In this document: positions 18,360-29,261 of the stretch, piece after piece | Position numbering within the stretch: position 1 is the stretch's first letter | Layout: every line of letters begins with the position of its first letter | Assembly (NCBI RefSeq): GCF_013170805.1 | Contig: NZ_CP051293.1 | Location: 4,160,001-4,224,000 of the forward strand | DNA length: 64,000 bases | Reading direction: 5' to 3' | DNA from: Mesorhizobium sp. NZP2077 | GTDB taxonomy: Bacteria; Pseudomonadota; Alphaproteobacteria; Rhizobiales; Rhizobiaceae | The notes under the pieces: generated by a model | What the model was told of the DNA's origin: nothing | Databases searched by the model: none | What the model saw: only the letters and a program-made list of their open reading frames with translations | Position numbers and translations under genes: made by a program

Positions 18360-18974
18360 TCAAGTGGGTGGTGACCGATCCGGGGGAAAGATTGTCGGCG
18401 TCCCGGAGGGGTAAAGGTCCTTCCGCAGCCGCATGACGCGAAACTGATTTCCGTCCTCGACGATGTCGTACAGAGCCTTGATCGGCTGATAGCGTGCGCG
18501 GCGATAGTCGTGCAGCATCACGATCGTCTCGGCATGACAAAGCAGCGTCGCCATGAACGCGCATTCCATGCGGCGCCGGCCGTCGATGAAGATAAAATCG
18601 AATTTGCGCTTCAGGCTCAGCGGCCAGGTGGAATAGTTGAGCTCCGGATCGCGGTCGCCAAACATCGGACCCCGCAGGTCCAGGCAGATCGGATGGAAAC
18701 CGCTCCACTGCGGCAGCTGCGGCAGAAGTTGATCGAGGAACGGCTGGCTGTCCTCGATCGAAAAGAGATTGTCGATGGCCAGTCGGTCCCTCATCTCAAG
18801 GATAGCCAGCGTCGTGTGGCCCGTGCCCCACTCCAGATAGGCGCGCGTGTCAGGCTTCACATGTTGCAGCAGGATGCGCTGGAACTCGGACAAATAGTCG
18901 GCGCCATAAGCATGCGACGAGCGGACCACGCCAGCCAAGGTCAGTTTATTTTCGATAGCGCTTCCGGCCAGCAT
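18360..18974 (-). CDS. Rossmann-fold protein, possibly a SAM-dependent methyltransferase
   Basis: The 204-residue protein contains YLEWGTGHTTLAIL (a glycine-rich, methyltransferase-like first strand and loop), FSIEDSQPFLDQL, and FDFIFIDGRRRMECAF followed by IVMLHDYRRARY. This is the order of motifs in the Methyltransf_24-like group that acts on sugars or small molecules. The substrate is unknown. Its ATG directly follows the stop of the acetyltransferase gene (TGA ATG), so the two are probably co-transcribed downstream of uvrA. Confidence 0.6.
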   Translation of the reverse strand: MLAGSAIENKLTLAGVVRSSHAYGADYLSEFQRILLQHVKPDTRAYLEWGTGHTTLAILEMRDRLAIDNLFSIEDSQPFLDQLLPQLPQWSGFHPICLDLRGPMFGDRDPELNYSTWPLSLKRKFDFIFIDGRRRMECAFMATLLCHAETIVMLHDYRRARYQPIKALYDIVEDGNQFRVMRLRKDLYPSGTPTIFPPDRSPPT

Positions 18975-19427
18975 TCACATCGCCTTCGCCATGTCGACGA
19001 GCACCCATCCTGGCCGGTAGGGATTGGGCCGGCGACCCGTTTCGCGATAGCCGTAAGCAAGATAGAGCGCGATGTTCCGTTCCATCTTCGCATTGGTGCA
19101 GAGCCGAATCTCCGACAGGCCCCACAGCCGAGTCTGCTGATCCGCGTGATTGAGCAGCTTTGTGCCAAAACCCTTGCCCTGGAAGGCGGGCGACACCGCG
19201 ACGGAGAAGATCATCGCGTAATCCTCGTGCCGCTCCAACGTAAGCGCTCCAGCCAGTTTATCGCCGCTCTCCAGCAGCCAGACCTCGCCGCGCGCGATGC
19301 GAGGCGCGTAGTCCTCAGTCACCGGGATCGGCGGCGCGTCCAACAAAGCAGTGTAAGGCGCATAGGCTGCCGCAGTCAGCGAGACAACGGTTTGCAGATC
19401 GCCGGCAACCGCTCTTTGGATGGTCAT
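18975..19427 (-). CDS. GNAT-family N-acetyltransferase
   Basis: The 150-residue protein from MTIQRAVAGDLQ contains GNAT motif A, FSVAVSPAFQGKGFGTKLL (acetyl-CoA binding Q/RxxGxG), and the late motif NIALYLAYGYRETGR. Acetyl acceptor unknown. A GGGGAG ribosome site lies seven bases before this ATG; an upstream ATG at 19466 would overlap the end of uvrA by four bases. It is likely translated from the uvrA message. Confidence 0.85.
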   Translation of the reverse strand: MTIQRAVAGDLQTVVSLTAAAYAPYTALLDAPPIPVTEDYAPRIARGEVWLLESGDKLAGALTLERHEDYAMIFSVAVSPAFQGKGFGTKLLNHADQQTRLWGLSEIRLCTNAKMERNIALYLAYGYRETGRRPNPYRPGWVLVDMAKAM

Positions 19428-19462
19428 TTCAAAGTCTCCCCAGGCGCGAACCGGTTCGGCCA

Positions 19463-22384
<2,922 letters not shown>

Positions 22385-22532
22385 CGCCGGTCGCCGCCTC
22401 AGATCTGGAATTCGTGGGATTGGCGGGATTTTCCCGGCCATCCCCTATGTAGGTGTTTTTGCCGCCACGTCGAGGCCACAATTCCCGACAGAAGTCGTTT
22501 AACCGCCTTTCGCGCGAAGGGGCAAGCGAAAA

Positions 22533-22547
22533 GAACAAAGGCCGAAC
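22533..22547 (-). promoter_or_regulatory. LexA (SOS) box of uvrA
   Basis: On the minus strand the site reads GTTCGGCCTTTGTTC, an exact match to the alphaproteobacterial LexA box GTTC-N7-GTTC. It is about 150 bases upstream of the uvrA start, so DNA-damage induction is expected. Confidence 0.8.
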
Positions 22548-23002
22548 ACGCTCCTGACAAAGCAGTGCAAAAACTGACCTGAACGTAACCTCCCGGCGAT
22601 CACAATTTTCGGTAACCGGCTATTGATGGTTGACGTGGCCGGCTCACAGGAGCAGTCTCTAACGGTCAAGTGAAGCCGGCCGTCTTTCGATGGCCTCGCC
22701 GCCCCAAGGCGGCCTGCGAGACGCCGCAGGCATTAGCGATTTGCGCTTCGCGACGACAATGTCGCAACGGACACAGGAGCGGAGCATGACGCCACCGGAT
22801 AGTCCCCAAGGGCTCCACATCTCGTTGGAGCTGCGGCAGGCATAAGTGCCAGGGTTTAGCGTTTGCGCCACCCGACAAACCGTGACTTGCCGTATCCCCC
22901 AAAAATCAGAGACTGCTAGTCGGATCGTCGGCTGACGCCGCGAAGCATCCGAAATCAAACGCCGGCAGTACACTCCCGGCAAAAACTGGATTTGAGATCC
23001 AG
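22548..23002. other. Intergenic stretch with no recognised gene
   Basis: Between the uvrA SOS box and the terminator at 23003 there are about 455 bases. Reading frames of 78 and 107 codons exist on the minus strand, but they have the skewed amino acid make-up of non-coding frames (many Arg, Ser, Pro, Cys), no ribosome site and no family likeness. A small RNA cannot be excluded. Confidence 0.5.
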
Positions 23003-23040
23003 AAAAGCCCCGTCCGTTTGCCCAAAGGCACGGCGGGGCT
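23003..23040 (-). terminator. Terminator of the small secreted protein gene at 23082-23381
   Basis: On the minus strand AGCCCCGCCGTGCC / GGCA...CGGGGCT forms a GC-rich hairpin followed by TTTTCTGG. It begins about 40 bases after the stop codon of the gene. Confidence 0.7.
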
Positions 23041-23081
23041 GTTCTTGTGGGGATGGCTGAGTTGTCCGCGGCGGCGGCAAC

Positions 23082-23381
23082 TTATTTCCGTGGCTTGAAT
23101 CCGCCCGTGGCGACATCGACCCTTATGCTGCCGGAAATCCTGACATCGGTATCGCCGATCTTGAACGTGCCGTTGCCGTTGCTGGGAAGTGCGTCGTCGG
23201 GCTCTGGCACGGGGGCGGGCTTGGCGATGCGGTAGTCGCCGGTCACGCCGGGCAGGGCGCCTTTCTGCGGCTGCGCTGAACTGTCGTCGGCAAGTGCCGT
23301 GCTGCTCAAAAGGCTGGCAAAAGTAAGCGCGGCGGCGGCGATGATGCGATGCGATGTTCTGGGCGAATGAGTGTCGGTCAT
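23082..23381 (-). CDS. Small exported protein, unknown function
   Basis: The 99-residue protein has an N-terminal signal (hydrophobic IIAAAALTFASLLSS, cleavage likely after ALA near residue 31). The mature region of about 67 residues is Pro/Gly-rich with GTFKIGDTDVRISGSIRVD, which looks like a short beta-structured domain. No family recognised. It is monocistronic with its own terminator. Confidence 0.65.
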   Translation of the reverse strand: MTDTHSPRTSHRIIAAAALTFASLLSSTALADDSSAQPQKGALPGVTGDYRIAKPAPVPEPDDALPSNGNGTFKIGDTDVRISGSIRVDVATGGFKPRK

Positions 23382-23471
23382 CCCGGGATTATAGGGACGT
23401 GCCGCCGATGCGGCCAGACCGGTATCGTCAAATCTTCGACAGCGGGCAGGTGCCCGATCCGGCCCTGGCTT

Positions 23472-24077
23472 TCATGCCGCCTTCTTGCGCGTATCGAAGA
23501 CGTGGTCGACAATGCCCCATGCCTGCGCCTCCCGCGCCGTCATGAAATGGTCGCGGTCGAGCGTGCGTTCGACCTCTTCATAGCTGCGGCCGCAATGCTG
23601 GGCATAGAGTTCGGCCATATGCCGTTTGGTCTTGCCGATGCGCTCGGCATGACGCTGGATGTCCGAGGCCTGGCCCTGGAAGCCGCCGAGCGGCTGGTGC
23701 AGCAGGATGGTGGCGTTCGGCAGCGCAATGCGGCGCCCCGCCGTGCCGGCCATCAGCAGGAACGACCCCATCGAGGCGGCAAAGCCCATGCACACGGTCG
23801 ATACCGGGCAGCTGATATATTGCATCGTGTCGTATATGGCGAAGCCGCTGGTCACCACGCCGCCCGGCGAGTTGATGTAGAGCGAGATTTCCTTGTCGGG
23901 ATTGTCGGACTCGAGCGACAAAAGCTGCGCGCAGACAAGTGCTGAGACATCGTCGTTGATCTCGCCGTTGATGAAGACGATGCGCTCGCGCAACAACCGC
24001 GAGAAAATGTCGAAGGCACGTTCGCCGCGGCTCGATTGCTCGATCACCATCGGCACCAGACTGGCAATACCGCTCAT
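23472..24077 (-). CDS. clpP: ATP-dependent Clp protease proteolytic subunit
   Basis: The 201-residue ClpP-type serine peptidase carries the triad Ser102 (GFAASMGS), His127 (LLHQPLGG) and Asp176 (LDRDHF), plus [12 protein letters not shown]. It lacks the long N-terminal propeptide of some ClpP. With a ClpA or ClpX unfoldase it degrades cytosolic proteins. Rhizobia carry several clpP copies and no clpX is adjacent, so this is probably an accessory paralogue. The start MSGIASLV at 24077 follows GGAGACGAAAA; the long frame to 24410 is a shadow of the next gene. Confidence 0.92.
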   Translation of the reverse strand: MSGIASLVPMVIEQSSRGERAFDIFSRLLRERIVFINGEINDDVSALVCAQLLSLESDNPDKEISLYINSPGGVVTSGFAIYDTMQYISCPVSTVCMGFAASMGSFLLMAGTAGRRIALPNATILLHQPLGGFQGQASDIQRHAERIGKTKRHMAELYAQHCGRSYEEVERTLDRDHFMTAREAQAWGIVDHVFDTRKKAA

Positions 24078-24099
24078 TTTTCGTCTCCGATTTCCGTAT

Positions 24100-24612
24100 T
24101 TATGCCGCGCGCAGCAGAAGGTGCGGCGTGTTGGCGGCGATAGGCGTTCCGGCTCCGCGCAAGCCGAGCGGAAGCCGGCAGCCGGCGCCCGCCATGGCGA
24201 CAGCAGGCATCGCCTTGCGGGCAAAGCCGTCATGGACAATGCGCAAATGCGTGCCGCCGGAAACGGTGCGGGCGAGTGTGAAGGTGACGATACTGTCGAG
24301 CGGATCCTGCCGCGTGGCATCGCGTGGCTGCTCGCGCCAGGAATAGCGCAGCAGGTGCTCCGCCTCGGCTTCGAGGATTTCGCATTCGATCGCCGTGTCC
24401 GGGCCGGCAAAGGTAAAATTGCTGCCGGTCTGTGGTTTGATGTCGTTCGGCATCATCCAGGCCGCGAGCAGTTCCGGCACGGTCAGCGCCCGCCACACTT
24501 TCTCGGGCGGCTCGGCGAGATCGTATTCGAACTCGAGCGCATCGGCGGCAATTTCGCTTTGTTCTTTAGCGTTCATTGATCCCGCGTCCTTCGCTGATCC
24601 CAAATCCTTCAT
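24100..24612 (-). CDS. SRPBCC (AHSA1/START-like) domain protein
   Basis: The 170-residue protein has the AHSA1 pattern: [30 protein letters not shown], a central EPxG-like region and LLRYSWREQ, with a C-terminal VHDGFA. These small lipid- or ligand-binding folds are often encoded directly after an ArsR regulator, as here. The start overlaps the regulator stop as ATGA. The first 18 residues are encoded by imperfect 18-base repeats ([13 protein letters not shown]), so a start at the ATG at 24576 is also possible. Confidence 0.82.
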   Translation of the reverse strand: MKDLGSAKDAGSMNAKEQSEIAADALEFEYDLAEPPEKVWRALTVPELLAAWMMPNDIKPQTGSNFTFAGPDTAIECEILEAEAEHLLRYSWREQPRDATRQDPLDSIVTFTLARTVSGGTHLRIVHDGFARKAMPAVAMAGAGCRLPLGLRGAGTPIAANTPHLLLRAA

Positions 24613-24618
24613 TGATCC
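24565..24618 (-). repeat. Three imperfect 18-base tandem repeats at the start of the SRPBCC gene
   Basis: Units 24601-24618, 24583-24600 and 24565-24582 each begin GGATCA on the minus strand and share GAAGGA or a close variant. They cover the regulator stop, both candidate starts (24612 and 24576) and their ribosome sites, so slippage here would change the N-terminus or translation coupling. Confidence 0.7.
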
Positions 24619-24923
24619 ATGTCCTTCAAAACCGTCTTCAGCCTTTCGATGCGCTCCGGCCAGAAGGTCCGGTAGCGTTCGATCCAGGAGAGCAAGGGGG
24701 CAAGCCCTTGCGGGTCGGCGCGATAGTAGGCGTTGCGGCCGGCCCGCCGCTCGACCACCAGGCCGGCGCCACGCAGCACCGCCAGGTGCTGCGACACCGC
24801 CGGCTGCGAAACCGTCAGGCCGTTGCGCAATTCCGACACGCTCATCTCAGCTGCGGCGAGACGCTCGAAGACGGCGCGGCGCGTCGGGTCGGCCAGGGCG
24901 CGGAAAATCTCGGCTTCGATCAT
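24609..24923 (-). CDS. ArsR-family winged-helix transcriptional regulator
   Basis: The 104-residue protein has the full ArsR fold: IFRALADPTRRAVFERLA, the recognition helix segment VSQPAVSQHLAVLRGAGLV and the wing region RRAGRNAYYRAD. No ArsR-type metal-binding cysteines are present, so it is not a metal sensor. The pairing with an AHSA1 gene is a common autoregulated two-gene operon. It is divergent from ssb. Confidence 0.88.
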   Translation of the reverse strand: MIEAEIFRALADPTRRAVFERLAAAEMSVSELRNGLTVSQPAVSQHLAVLRGAGLVVERRAGRNAYYRADPQGLAPLLSWIERYRTFWPERIERLKTVLKDMDQ

Positions 24924-25033
24924 GGCAAAAGCATAAGTTGATACTTATCGATTTGGCAAGCGCTGTTTTGAAACCCATATGATGGTCACGGGCATTGCTG
25001 CCATTCCTTGACAATCAGCGGCAGTGCATATAG

Positions 25034-25048
25034 GAACGAAAAGGGAAC
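25034..25048 (+). promoter_or_regulatory. LexA (SOS) box upstream of ssb
   Basis: GAACGAAAAGGGAAC is GAAC-N7-GAAC, the reverse complement of the alphaproteobacterial LexA box. It lies about 100 bases before the ssb ATG, so SOS control of ssb is expected. Confidence 0.75.
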
Positions 25049-25150
25049 AAAAACGTTGTGGGAAAAGCCAGCCTTGGCAAGCGGCTGACGTCGGTAGCCT
25101 GTAAGGTGCTGCGACAAAATTTTGTTTTCGGATGAGCGCGGAGAAAAATC

Positions 25151-25672
25151 ATGGCGGGTAGCGTCAACAAGGTCATTCTGGTCGGCAATCTCGGCGCGGA
25201 CCCTGAAATCCGTCGCCTGAACTCGGGCGAGCCGGTCGTCAACATCCGCATCGCCACGTCGGAAAGCTGGCGCGACAAGAATTCGGGCGAGCGCAAGGAA
25301 AAGACCGAGTGGCACAATGTCGTCATCTTCAATGAGGGCATCGCCAAGGTGGCCGAGCAGTATCTGAAGAAGGGCATGAAGGTGTATGTCGAGGGCCAGC
25401 TGCAGACGCGCAAATGGCAGGACCAGACCGGTGCCGACAAGTACACGACGGAAGTCGTGCTGCAGAAATTCCGCGGCGAGCTGCAGATGCTCGACGCGCG
25501 CGGCCAGGGTGAGGGCGGCCAGGTCGGCAGCTATTCCGGTGGCGGCAGCAGCCGCGGTTCCGATTTCGGCCAGTCGAGCCCGAGCGAGAGCTTCAACCGT
25601 GGCGGCGGCGCTCCCAGGGGCGGCGGTGGCGGCGGTTCGTCGCGCGAGCTGGACGACGAAATCCCGTTCTGA
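25151..25672 (+). CDS. ssb: Single-stranded DNA-binding protein
   Basis: The 173-residue SSB has an OB-fold domain (residues 1-115: [43 protein letters not shown]), a Gly/Ser-rich linker (about 116-164) and the acidic tip DDEIPF that recruits partner proteins. It coats single-stranded DNA in replication and repair. In many alphaproteobacteria ssb lies beside uvrA; here about 2.6 kb with five genes separates them. A terminator follows. Confidence 0.96.
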   Translation: MAGSVNKVILVGNLGADPEIRRLNSGEPVVNIRIATSESWRDKNSGERKEKTEWHNVVIFNEGIAKVAEQYLKKGMKVYVEGQLQTRKWQDQTGADKYTTEVVLQKFRGELQMLDARGQGEGGQVGSYSGGGSSRGSDFGQSSPSESFNRGGGAPRGGGGGGSSRELDDEIPF

Positions 25673-25712
25673 TCGAAAGCAACACCAGGCGGCTGATGTC
25701 GCGCGATCGATA

Positions 25713-25748
25713 CACCCCGAGAGTCCTGCATGGACTTTCGGGGTTTTG
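25713..25748 (+). terminator. Rho-independent terminator of ssb
   Basis: CCCCGAGAGTCC / GGACTTTCGGGG forms a long stem (one weak pair) around TGCAT, followed by TTTTGC, about 40 bases after the ssb stop. Confidence 0.88.
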
Positions 25749-25803
25749 CATTGTTGATTTGGCCAGACAGCATGCGCGATCAAGGGACGAAAGGACGAGT
25801 TCG

Positions 25804-26229
25804 ATGAAGGCACGGGTCAAGTGGGTCGAAGAGCGCACCTTCGTTGGCGAGTCCGGCAGCGGCCACAAAGTGGTGCTGGGAACCGCGTCCGGACCGGAAG
25901 GCAAGACGCCGGGGCCGAGCCCGATGGAACTGGTGCTGATCGGCACTGGCGGCTGTTCGGCTTATGATGTCGTGCATATCCTCGAAAAGGGCCGCGAGGC
26001 GGTCGAGGACTGCGTGGTCGAACTCGATGCCGACCGGGCCGCGACTGACCCAAAGGTGTTCACGCGCATCCATATGCATTTCATCGTCAAGGGCAGGGCG
26101 CTGTCGTCGGACAAGGTTCAACGCGCGATCAATCTTTCGATCGAAAAATACTGCTCGGCTTCCGCCATGATGGCCAAAACGGCAACGATCACACACGACT
26201 TTGAAGTGATCGACACGACGGCGAAGTAG
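25804..26229 (+). CDS. OsmC/Ohr-family peroxiredoxin-like protein
   Basis: The 141-residue protein has the OsmC fold with both reactive cysteines: GTGGCSAYDVV near residue 56 and KYCSASAMM near residue 117, and the leading GKTPGPSPMELVL. These proteins reduce organic hydroperoxides with a dithiol mechanism. An AAGGACGAG ribosome site precedes the ATG at 25804; the longer frame from 25696 runs through the ssb terminator. It is convergent with the MarC gene. Confidence 0.87.
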   Translation: MKARVKWVEERTFVGESGSGHKVVLGTASGPEGKTPGPSPMELVLIGTGGCSAYDVVHILEKGREAVEDCVVELDADRAATDPKVFTRIHMHFIVKGRALSSDKVQRAINLSIEKYCSASAMMAKTATITHDFEVIDTTAK

Positions 26230-26247
26230 GGCAGTAGGGGCTGCCGT

Positions 26248-26877
26248 TCACCCGGCCATCAATGCCTTGATGCCATCCGCGACGAACTGCACGGCCAGTG
26301 CGGCCAGGATGACGCCGAGCAGGCGGGTCAGGATTGAGCGGCCGGTCTGGCCAAGGATGCGGTCGATGCGTTCCGACAGCACGAACACCAGATAAGTGAT
26401 AGCGAGGCAGACGAAGATGATGCCGACCAGTGCGGCCTGTGCGGCAAAACCTTGAAACGAACCGGAGAGCAGCACCGTCGCCGAAATCGCGCCGGGACCG
26501 GCGATCAGCGGGATCGCCAGCGGGAAGGCGGCGATGTTGTGGATCATGTCCTTGGTGATGGCGACGTCGCCGATCTTCTCCTTGCGGTCCTGGCGGCGCT
26601 CGAAGACCATTTCGAAGGCGATGAAGAACAGCAGAAAGCCGCCGGCGACGCGGAAGGCCGGCAGCGTGATGCCGAACACCGACAGGATCGAGGCGCCGGC
26701 GACCGCGAACAGCGCCATCACCAGGAAGCCGATGATCGAAGCGCGCACCGAAACCTGCTGGCGCTCTTCGCGGTTCATGCCGCGTGTCACGGCGAGGAAC
26801 AACGGCGCCAGGCCAGGCGGATCGATGGTCACGAGAATGGTGACGAAGGCATTGAATAGGCTGTCGAAACTCGGCAT
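26248..26877 (-). CDS. MarC-family integral membrane protein
   Basis: The 209-residue protein has six hydrophobic helices and the MarC/UPF0056 motifs VTIDPPGLAPLFLAVT and FPLAIPLIAGPGAIS. Despite the name, MarC proteins are not proven drug exporters and their substrate is unknown. A GGGAGGGG ribosome site precedes the ATG at 26877; the extra 81 codons of the frame upstream overlap the next gene and are not likely coding. Confidence 0.88.
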   Translation of the reverse strand: MPSFDSLFNAFVTILVTIDPPGLAPLFLAVTRGMNREERQQVSVRASIIGFLVMALFAVAGASILSVFGITLPAFRVAGGFLLFFIAFEMVFERRQDRKEKIGDVAITKDMIHNIAAFPLAIPLIAGPGAISATVLLSGSFQGFAAQAALVGIIFVCLAITYLVFVLSERIDRILGQTGRSILTRLLGVILAALAVQFVADGIKALMAG

Positions 26878-26980
26878 CGCTGACCCCTCCCGCCGGGCCG
26901 AGCCCGCGCCCCGATATTGGTAGAGCAAAGCCCGGTCGGTGGGAACTGTCAGGACTGCGAAACTGCGGAGCTTCGTCACG

Positions 26981-27358
26981 TCAGTCGGCAGCGCTGCAAT
27001 AAGCCTCGAGGCGATAACCATCCGGGTCGAGGACAAAGGCCGCGTAATAATTCTCATCATAGGCGGCGCGCAGGCCCGGCGCGCCATTGTCGCTGCCGCC
27101 TTCGCGCATGGCGCCGGCATGTAACGCGTCGACGCTGTCCCGTGTCGGCGCGGTGAAGCAGGAATGCAGGCCGGATTTTTCGTCCGCCGGCACCGGCCGC
27201 GCCGCCTCGTTGACCCATAGCGCGACGCTCTGGGCGCCGTAACCCAATGAGCCCGGCGACTGGCTGAGGCAAGTATAGCCGAGCGGCTTCAGCGCCGCGT
27301 CATAGAAGCGCTTCGAGGCGTTGGCGTCGCGGACGCCGATCGAGATATGATCGAACAT
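26981..27358 (-). CDS. VOC-family (glyoxalase/dioxygenase-like) protein
   Basis: The 125-residue protein starts MFDHISIGVRDANASKRFYD, the standard VOC opening with a metal-ligand His, and ends FVLDPDGYRLEAYC, which carries the late Glu ligand. A single ~120-residue VOC unit pair (beta-alpha-beta-beta-beta twice) fits the length. Substrate unknown. GGAGAAAG lies just before the chosen ATG; an ATG four codons upstream has no such site. It may be co-transcribed with the gene at 27391-27918. Confidence 0.85.
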   Translation of the reverse strand: MFDHISIGVRDANASKRFYDAALKPLGYTCLSQSPGSLGYGAQSVALWVNEAARPVPADEKSGLHSCFTAPTRDSVDALHAGAMREGGSDNGAPGLRAAYDENYYAAFVLDPDGYRLEAYCSAAD

Positions 27359-27390
27359 GGCTTTCTCCATTGTTACAAAGGGTTGTTGGG

Positions 27391-27918
27391 TCAGGCTGCT
27401 ATCGTTCGTCGCGCCAGGAATTCGACTTCGAGGTGCCAGTCCGCGCCGTCGTGCGAGCGCTCGCCGAGCCAGCGGAAGGAGTTCTCGGTGATCCGCGAGA
27501 AACTCCAGCGCACCGACGAGCCGGTGCCGTCTGCGCCGACCTGCACGATGGTGTCGCCCTCGGCACGGCCGAGTTGGCGGCTGAAGTACTGGTTGCGCGG
27601 ATCGCTCCAGAAGATGTGCCAGGCGTCCGCGCCGGGATCATAGACCCGCAGCGTCGTTCCGTAGAACGTCCATTTGCCGAGGGAAGGCTGGGCACCGGCG
27701 GCCCGCGCGGGCAGGATCCACACGTCCTGGATGGCGCGGCCTTCCAGCACCCAGCCGAAATTCACCTCGCCATGCCCGGTCAGCACGGTGCCATCCTCGA
27801 GGTAGCGCGAGGCGTTGAAAGTCCAGGCGCCGACGAAGCGGCCGTAAAGGTTCAGTTTTTCGGCAAGTCCGTCGATCGGGCAGGGACTGTGCAGGGCTTC
27901 GGCAAAGGGGTCGGACAT
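27391..27918 (-). CDS. Conserved-looking hypothetical protein (DUF1579-like)
   Basis: The 175-residue soluble protein has many Trp/Tyr/Gly residues and alternating beta segments (FVGAWTFNASRYLEDGTVL, GWVLEGRAIQDVWI, YGTTLRVYDPG, WHIFWSDPRNQYFSR), a lipocalin-like pattern reminiscent of DUF1579. Function unknown. It is divergent from the broken AraC regulator, with 85 bases between starts, which suggests that the intact regulator once controlled it. Confidence 0.65.
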   Translation of the reverse strand: MSDPFAEALHSPCPIDGLAEKLNLYGRFVGAWTFNASRYLEDGTVLTGHGEVNFGWVLEGRAIQDVWILPARAAGAQPSLGKWTFYGTTLRVYDPGADAWHIFWSDPRNQYFSRQLGRAEGDTIVQVGADGTGSSVRWSFSRITENSFRWLGERSHDGADWHLEVEFLARRTIAA

Positions 27919-28003
27919 GGCGGCGGTCTCTTTCTGTCAGGAGACCGGGAGGAGTAGGCGCCGACGGGGTTCTGGGCTTGGGAAAAATTGCTATATTTCG
28001 GCC

Positions 28004-28674
28004 ATGACAGCGACGATCCGCACTCTCGCATCCGGACCCGGCTGGCAGGTGGCGGATGTGGTCTGCACGGCCGGCGTGGGCGACCGGCCGTTCGAGGAAG
28101 ATCATCAGGATTTCTGCGTCGCGGCAGTGACAAGCGGCACGTTCCGCTACCGTGCGCAACAAGGCACGGCGATGCTGGCGCCGGGCGCGCTTCTGCTTGG
28201 CAATTCCGGCACCTGCTATGAATGCGGGCACGAACATGGCAGCGGCGACCGTTGCCTCTCGTTCCATTTCGGACCGGCCTATATGGAACGGATCGTCGCC
28301 GGCGTGCCGGGCGCCACGACGCTCGCCTTCGAGGCCCCGCGCCTGCCGCCCTTGCCGGCGCTGGCATCTCTGCTGGCCGAGGCGGAAGCCGCGCGTGAAA
28401 TGGCCGACAAGGATGCCTTCGAGGAACTTTCCCTGCGCATTGCCGCTGCCGCCGTGGCCACGGTTGCCGGCGCCACACCTGCCAGGCGCGGACCGCGGCG
28501 ATCGCCTTCGACGCCGGTTTCAACGACCTGTCGACGTTCAACCGCCGGTTTCGACGCGTGATGGGCGAGACGCCACGCGATTATCGCGCCCGCCGATCAA
28601 GCAATTCCGGCGCGCGCGTGCCTCGACGGAGGCAAGTTCAATCCGAGGTCGGTCCGCACCAGCCCGGAAGATAG
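28004..28674 (+). pseudogene. AraC-family regulator, internally deleted and frameshifted
   Basis: From ATG 28004 the frame encodes an AraC-type N-terminal sensor (MTATIRTLASGPGW ... GTFRYRAQQGTAMLAPGALL, ECGHEH, CLSFHFGPAY) to about base 28470. The expected first helix-turn-helix is missing. A second helix-turn-helix is readable, but in another frame from 28498: AIAFDAGFNDLSTFNRRFRR followed by VMGETPRDYRARR. The original frame ends at 28559-28561 after unlikely residues. So roughly 40-50 codons were lost together with a frame change, and the product cannot bind DNA normally. Codon use is like the neighbours, so the loss looks recent. Confidence 0.8.
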
Positions 28675-29261
28675 TCCGCGTCCTTGCCCTTGGCGAGCGT
28701 CAAGGCATCCTTCATCGCCTTGTCGAAGTTCTTCGTCACCGCATCGCGGTCGATGCGCCGGCGCAAAAAATCCGCCCAGATGAATTCGCTGAACGGCGTC
28801 GTGTCCTTGGCAAAGCCGCCTTGCCGGCGCAGTTCGCCCGCCATGCTCCGGTAGGGATCATCGATCAGCTCGCCGATTGTCTTCGGAATTGCCGAGTAAT
28901 CGCGGCGCCGGCCGTTCTCATCGAACGGGTGCATCCAGCCTCTGTTATCGAGCACGAAAAGAAACGCGTCCTTGTCGAGCGCGGACAGGTCGCTGATCAC
29001 GGTCACAAGCACGTCCTTGACGCCTTCCTCGAGCAGGGCGCGAGCGAGGTGATGGTGATCGGTGACGTAGTTGCGATTTTTGGGACCCAACACCACCGGA
29101 ACCATGTGTTTGCCGAGAAAAGTCCCGGTCTTCTTCCTGGCGTCCTGCGCGCGGATCATCTGGCGCTTCAACGCAACTTCTCTCATGCCGACCGTTATCT
29201 GCGTCGGCCGAAGGTCCTCGACGGGAACCGGCGTGACAATGGGTTCTCGGGGGTCAATCAT
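28638..29261 (-). CDS. ParB-like (ParBc_2/Srx fold) protein of unknown role
   Basis: The 207-residue protein starts MIDPREPIVTPVPVEDLRPT, a ParB/Srx-type opening, then KHMVPVVLGPKNRNYVTDHH with histidines in place of the usual ParB nucleotide motif, and ends LPGWCGPTSD. It belongs to the group annotated as putative ParB-like nucleases; partition function is unlikely, since no parS or parA is near. Its ATG overlaps the stop of the SulP gene (ATGA), so the two are one operon. Confidence 0.72.
   Translation of the reverse strand: MIDPREPIVTPVPVEDLRPTQITVGMREVALKRQMIRAQDARKKTGTFLGKHMVPVVLGPKNRNYVTDHHHLARALLEEGVKDVLVTVISDLSALDKDAFLFVLDNRGWMHPFDENGRRRDYSAIPKTIGELIDDPYRSMAGELRRQGGFAKDTTPFSEFIWADFLRRRIDRDAVTKNFDKAMKDALTLAKGKDADYLPGWCGPTSD

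Noticed and set aside
22659..22982. 107-codon minus-strand frame upstream of uvrA
   Set aside because: No ribosome site, non-coding type composition, no family likeness.
24565..24618. CRISPR-like array
   Set aside because: Only three imperfect 18-base units without spacers, inside coding sequence; no cas genes in the window.
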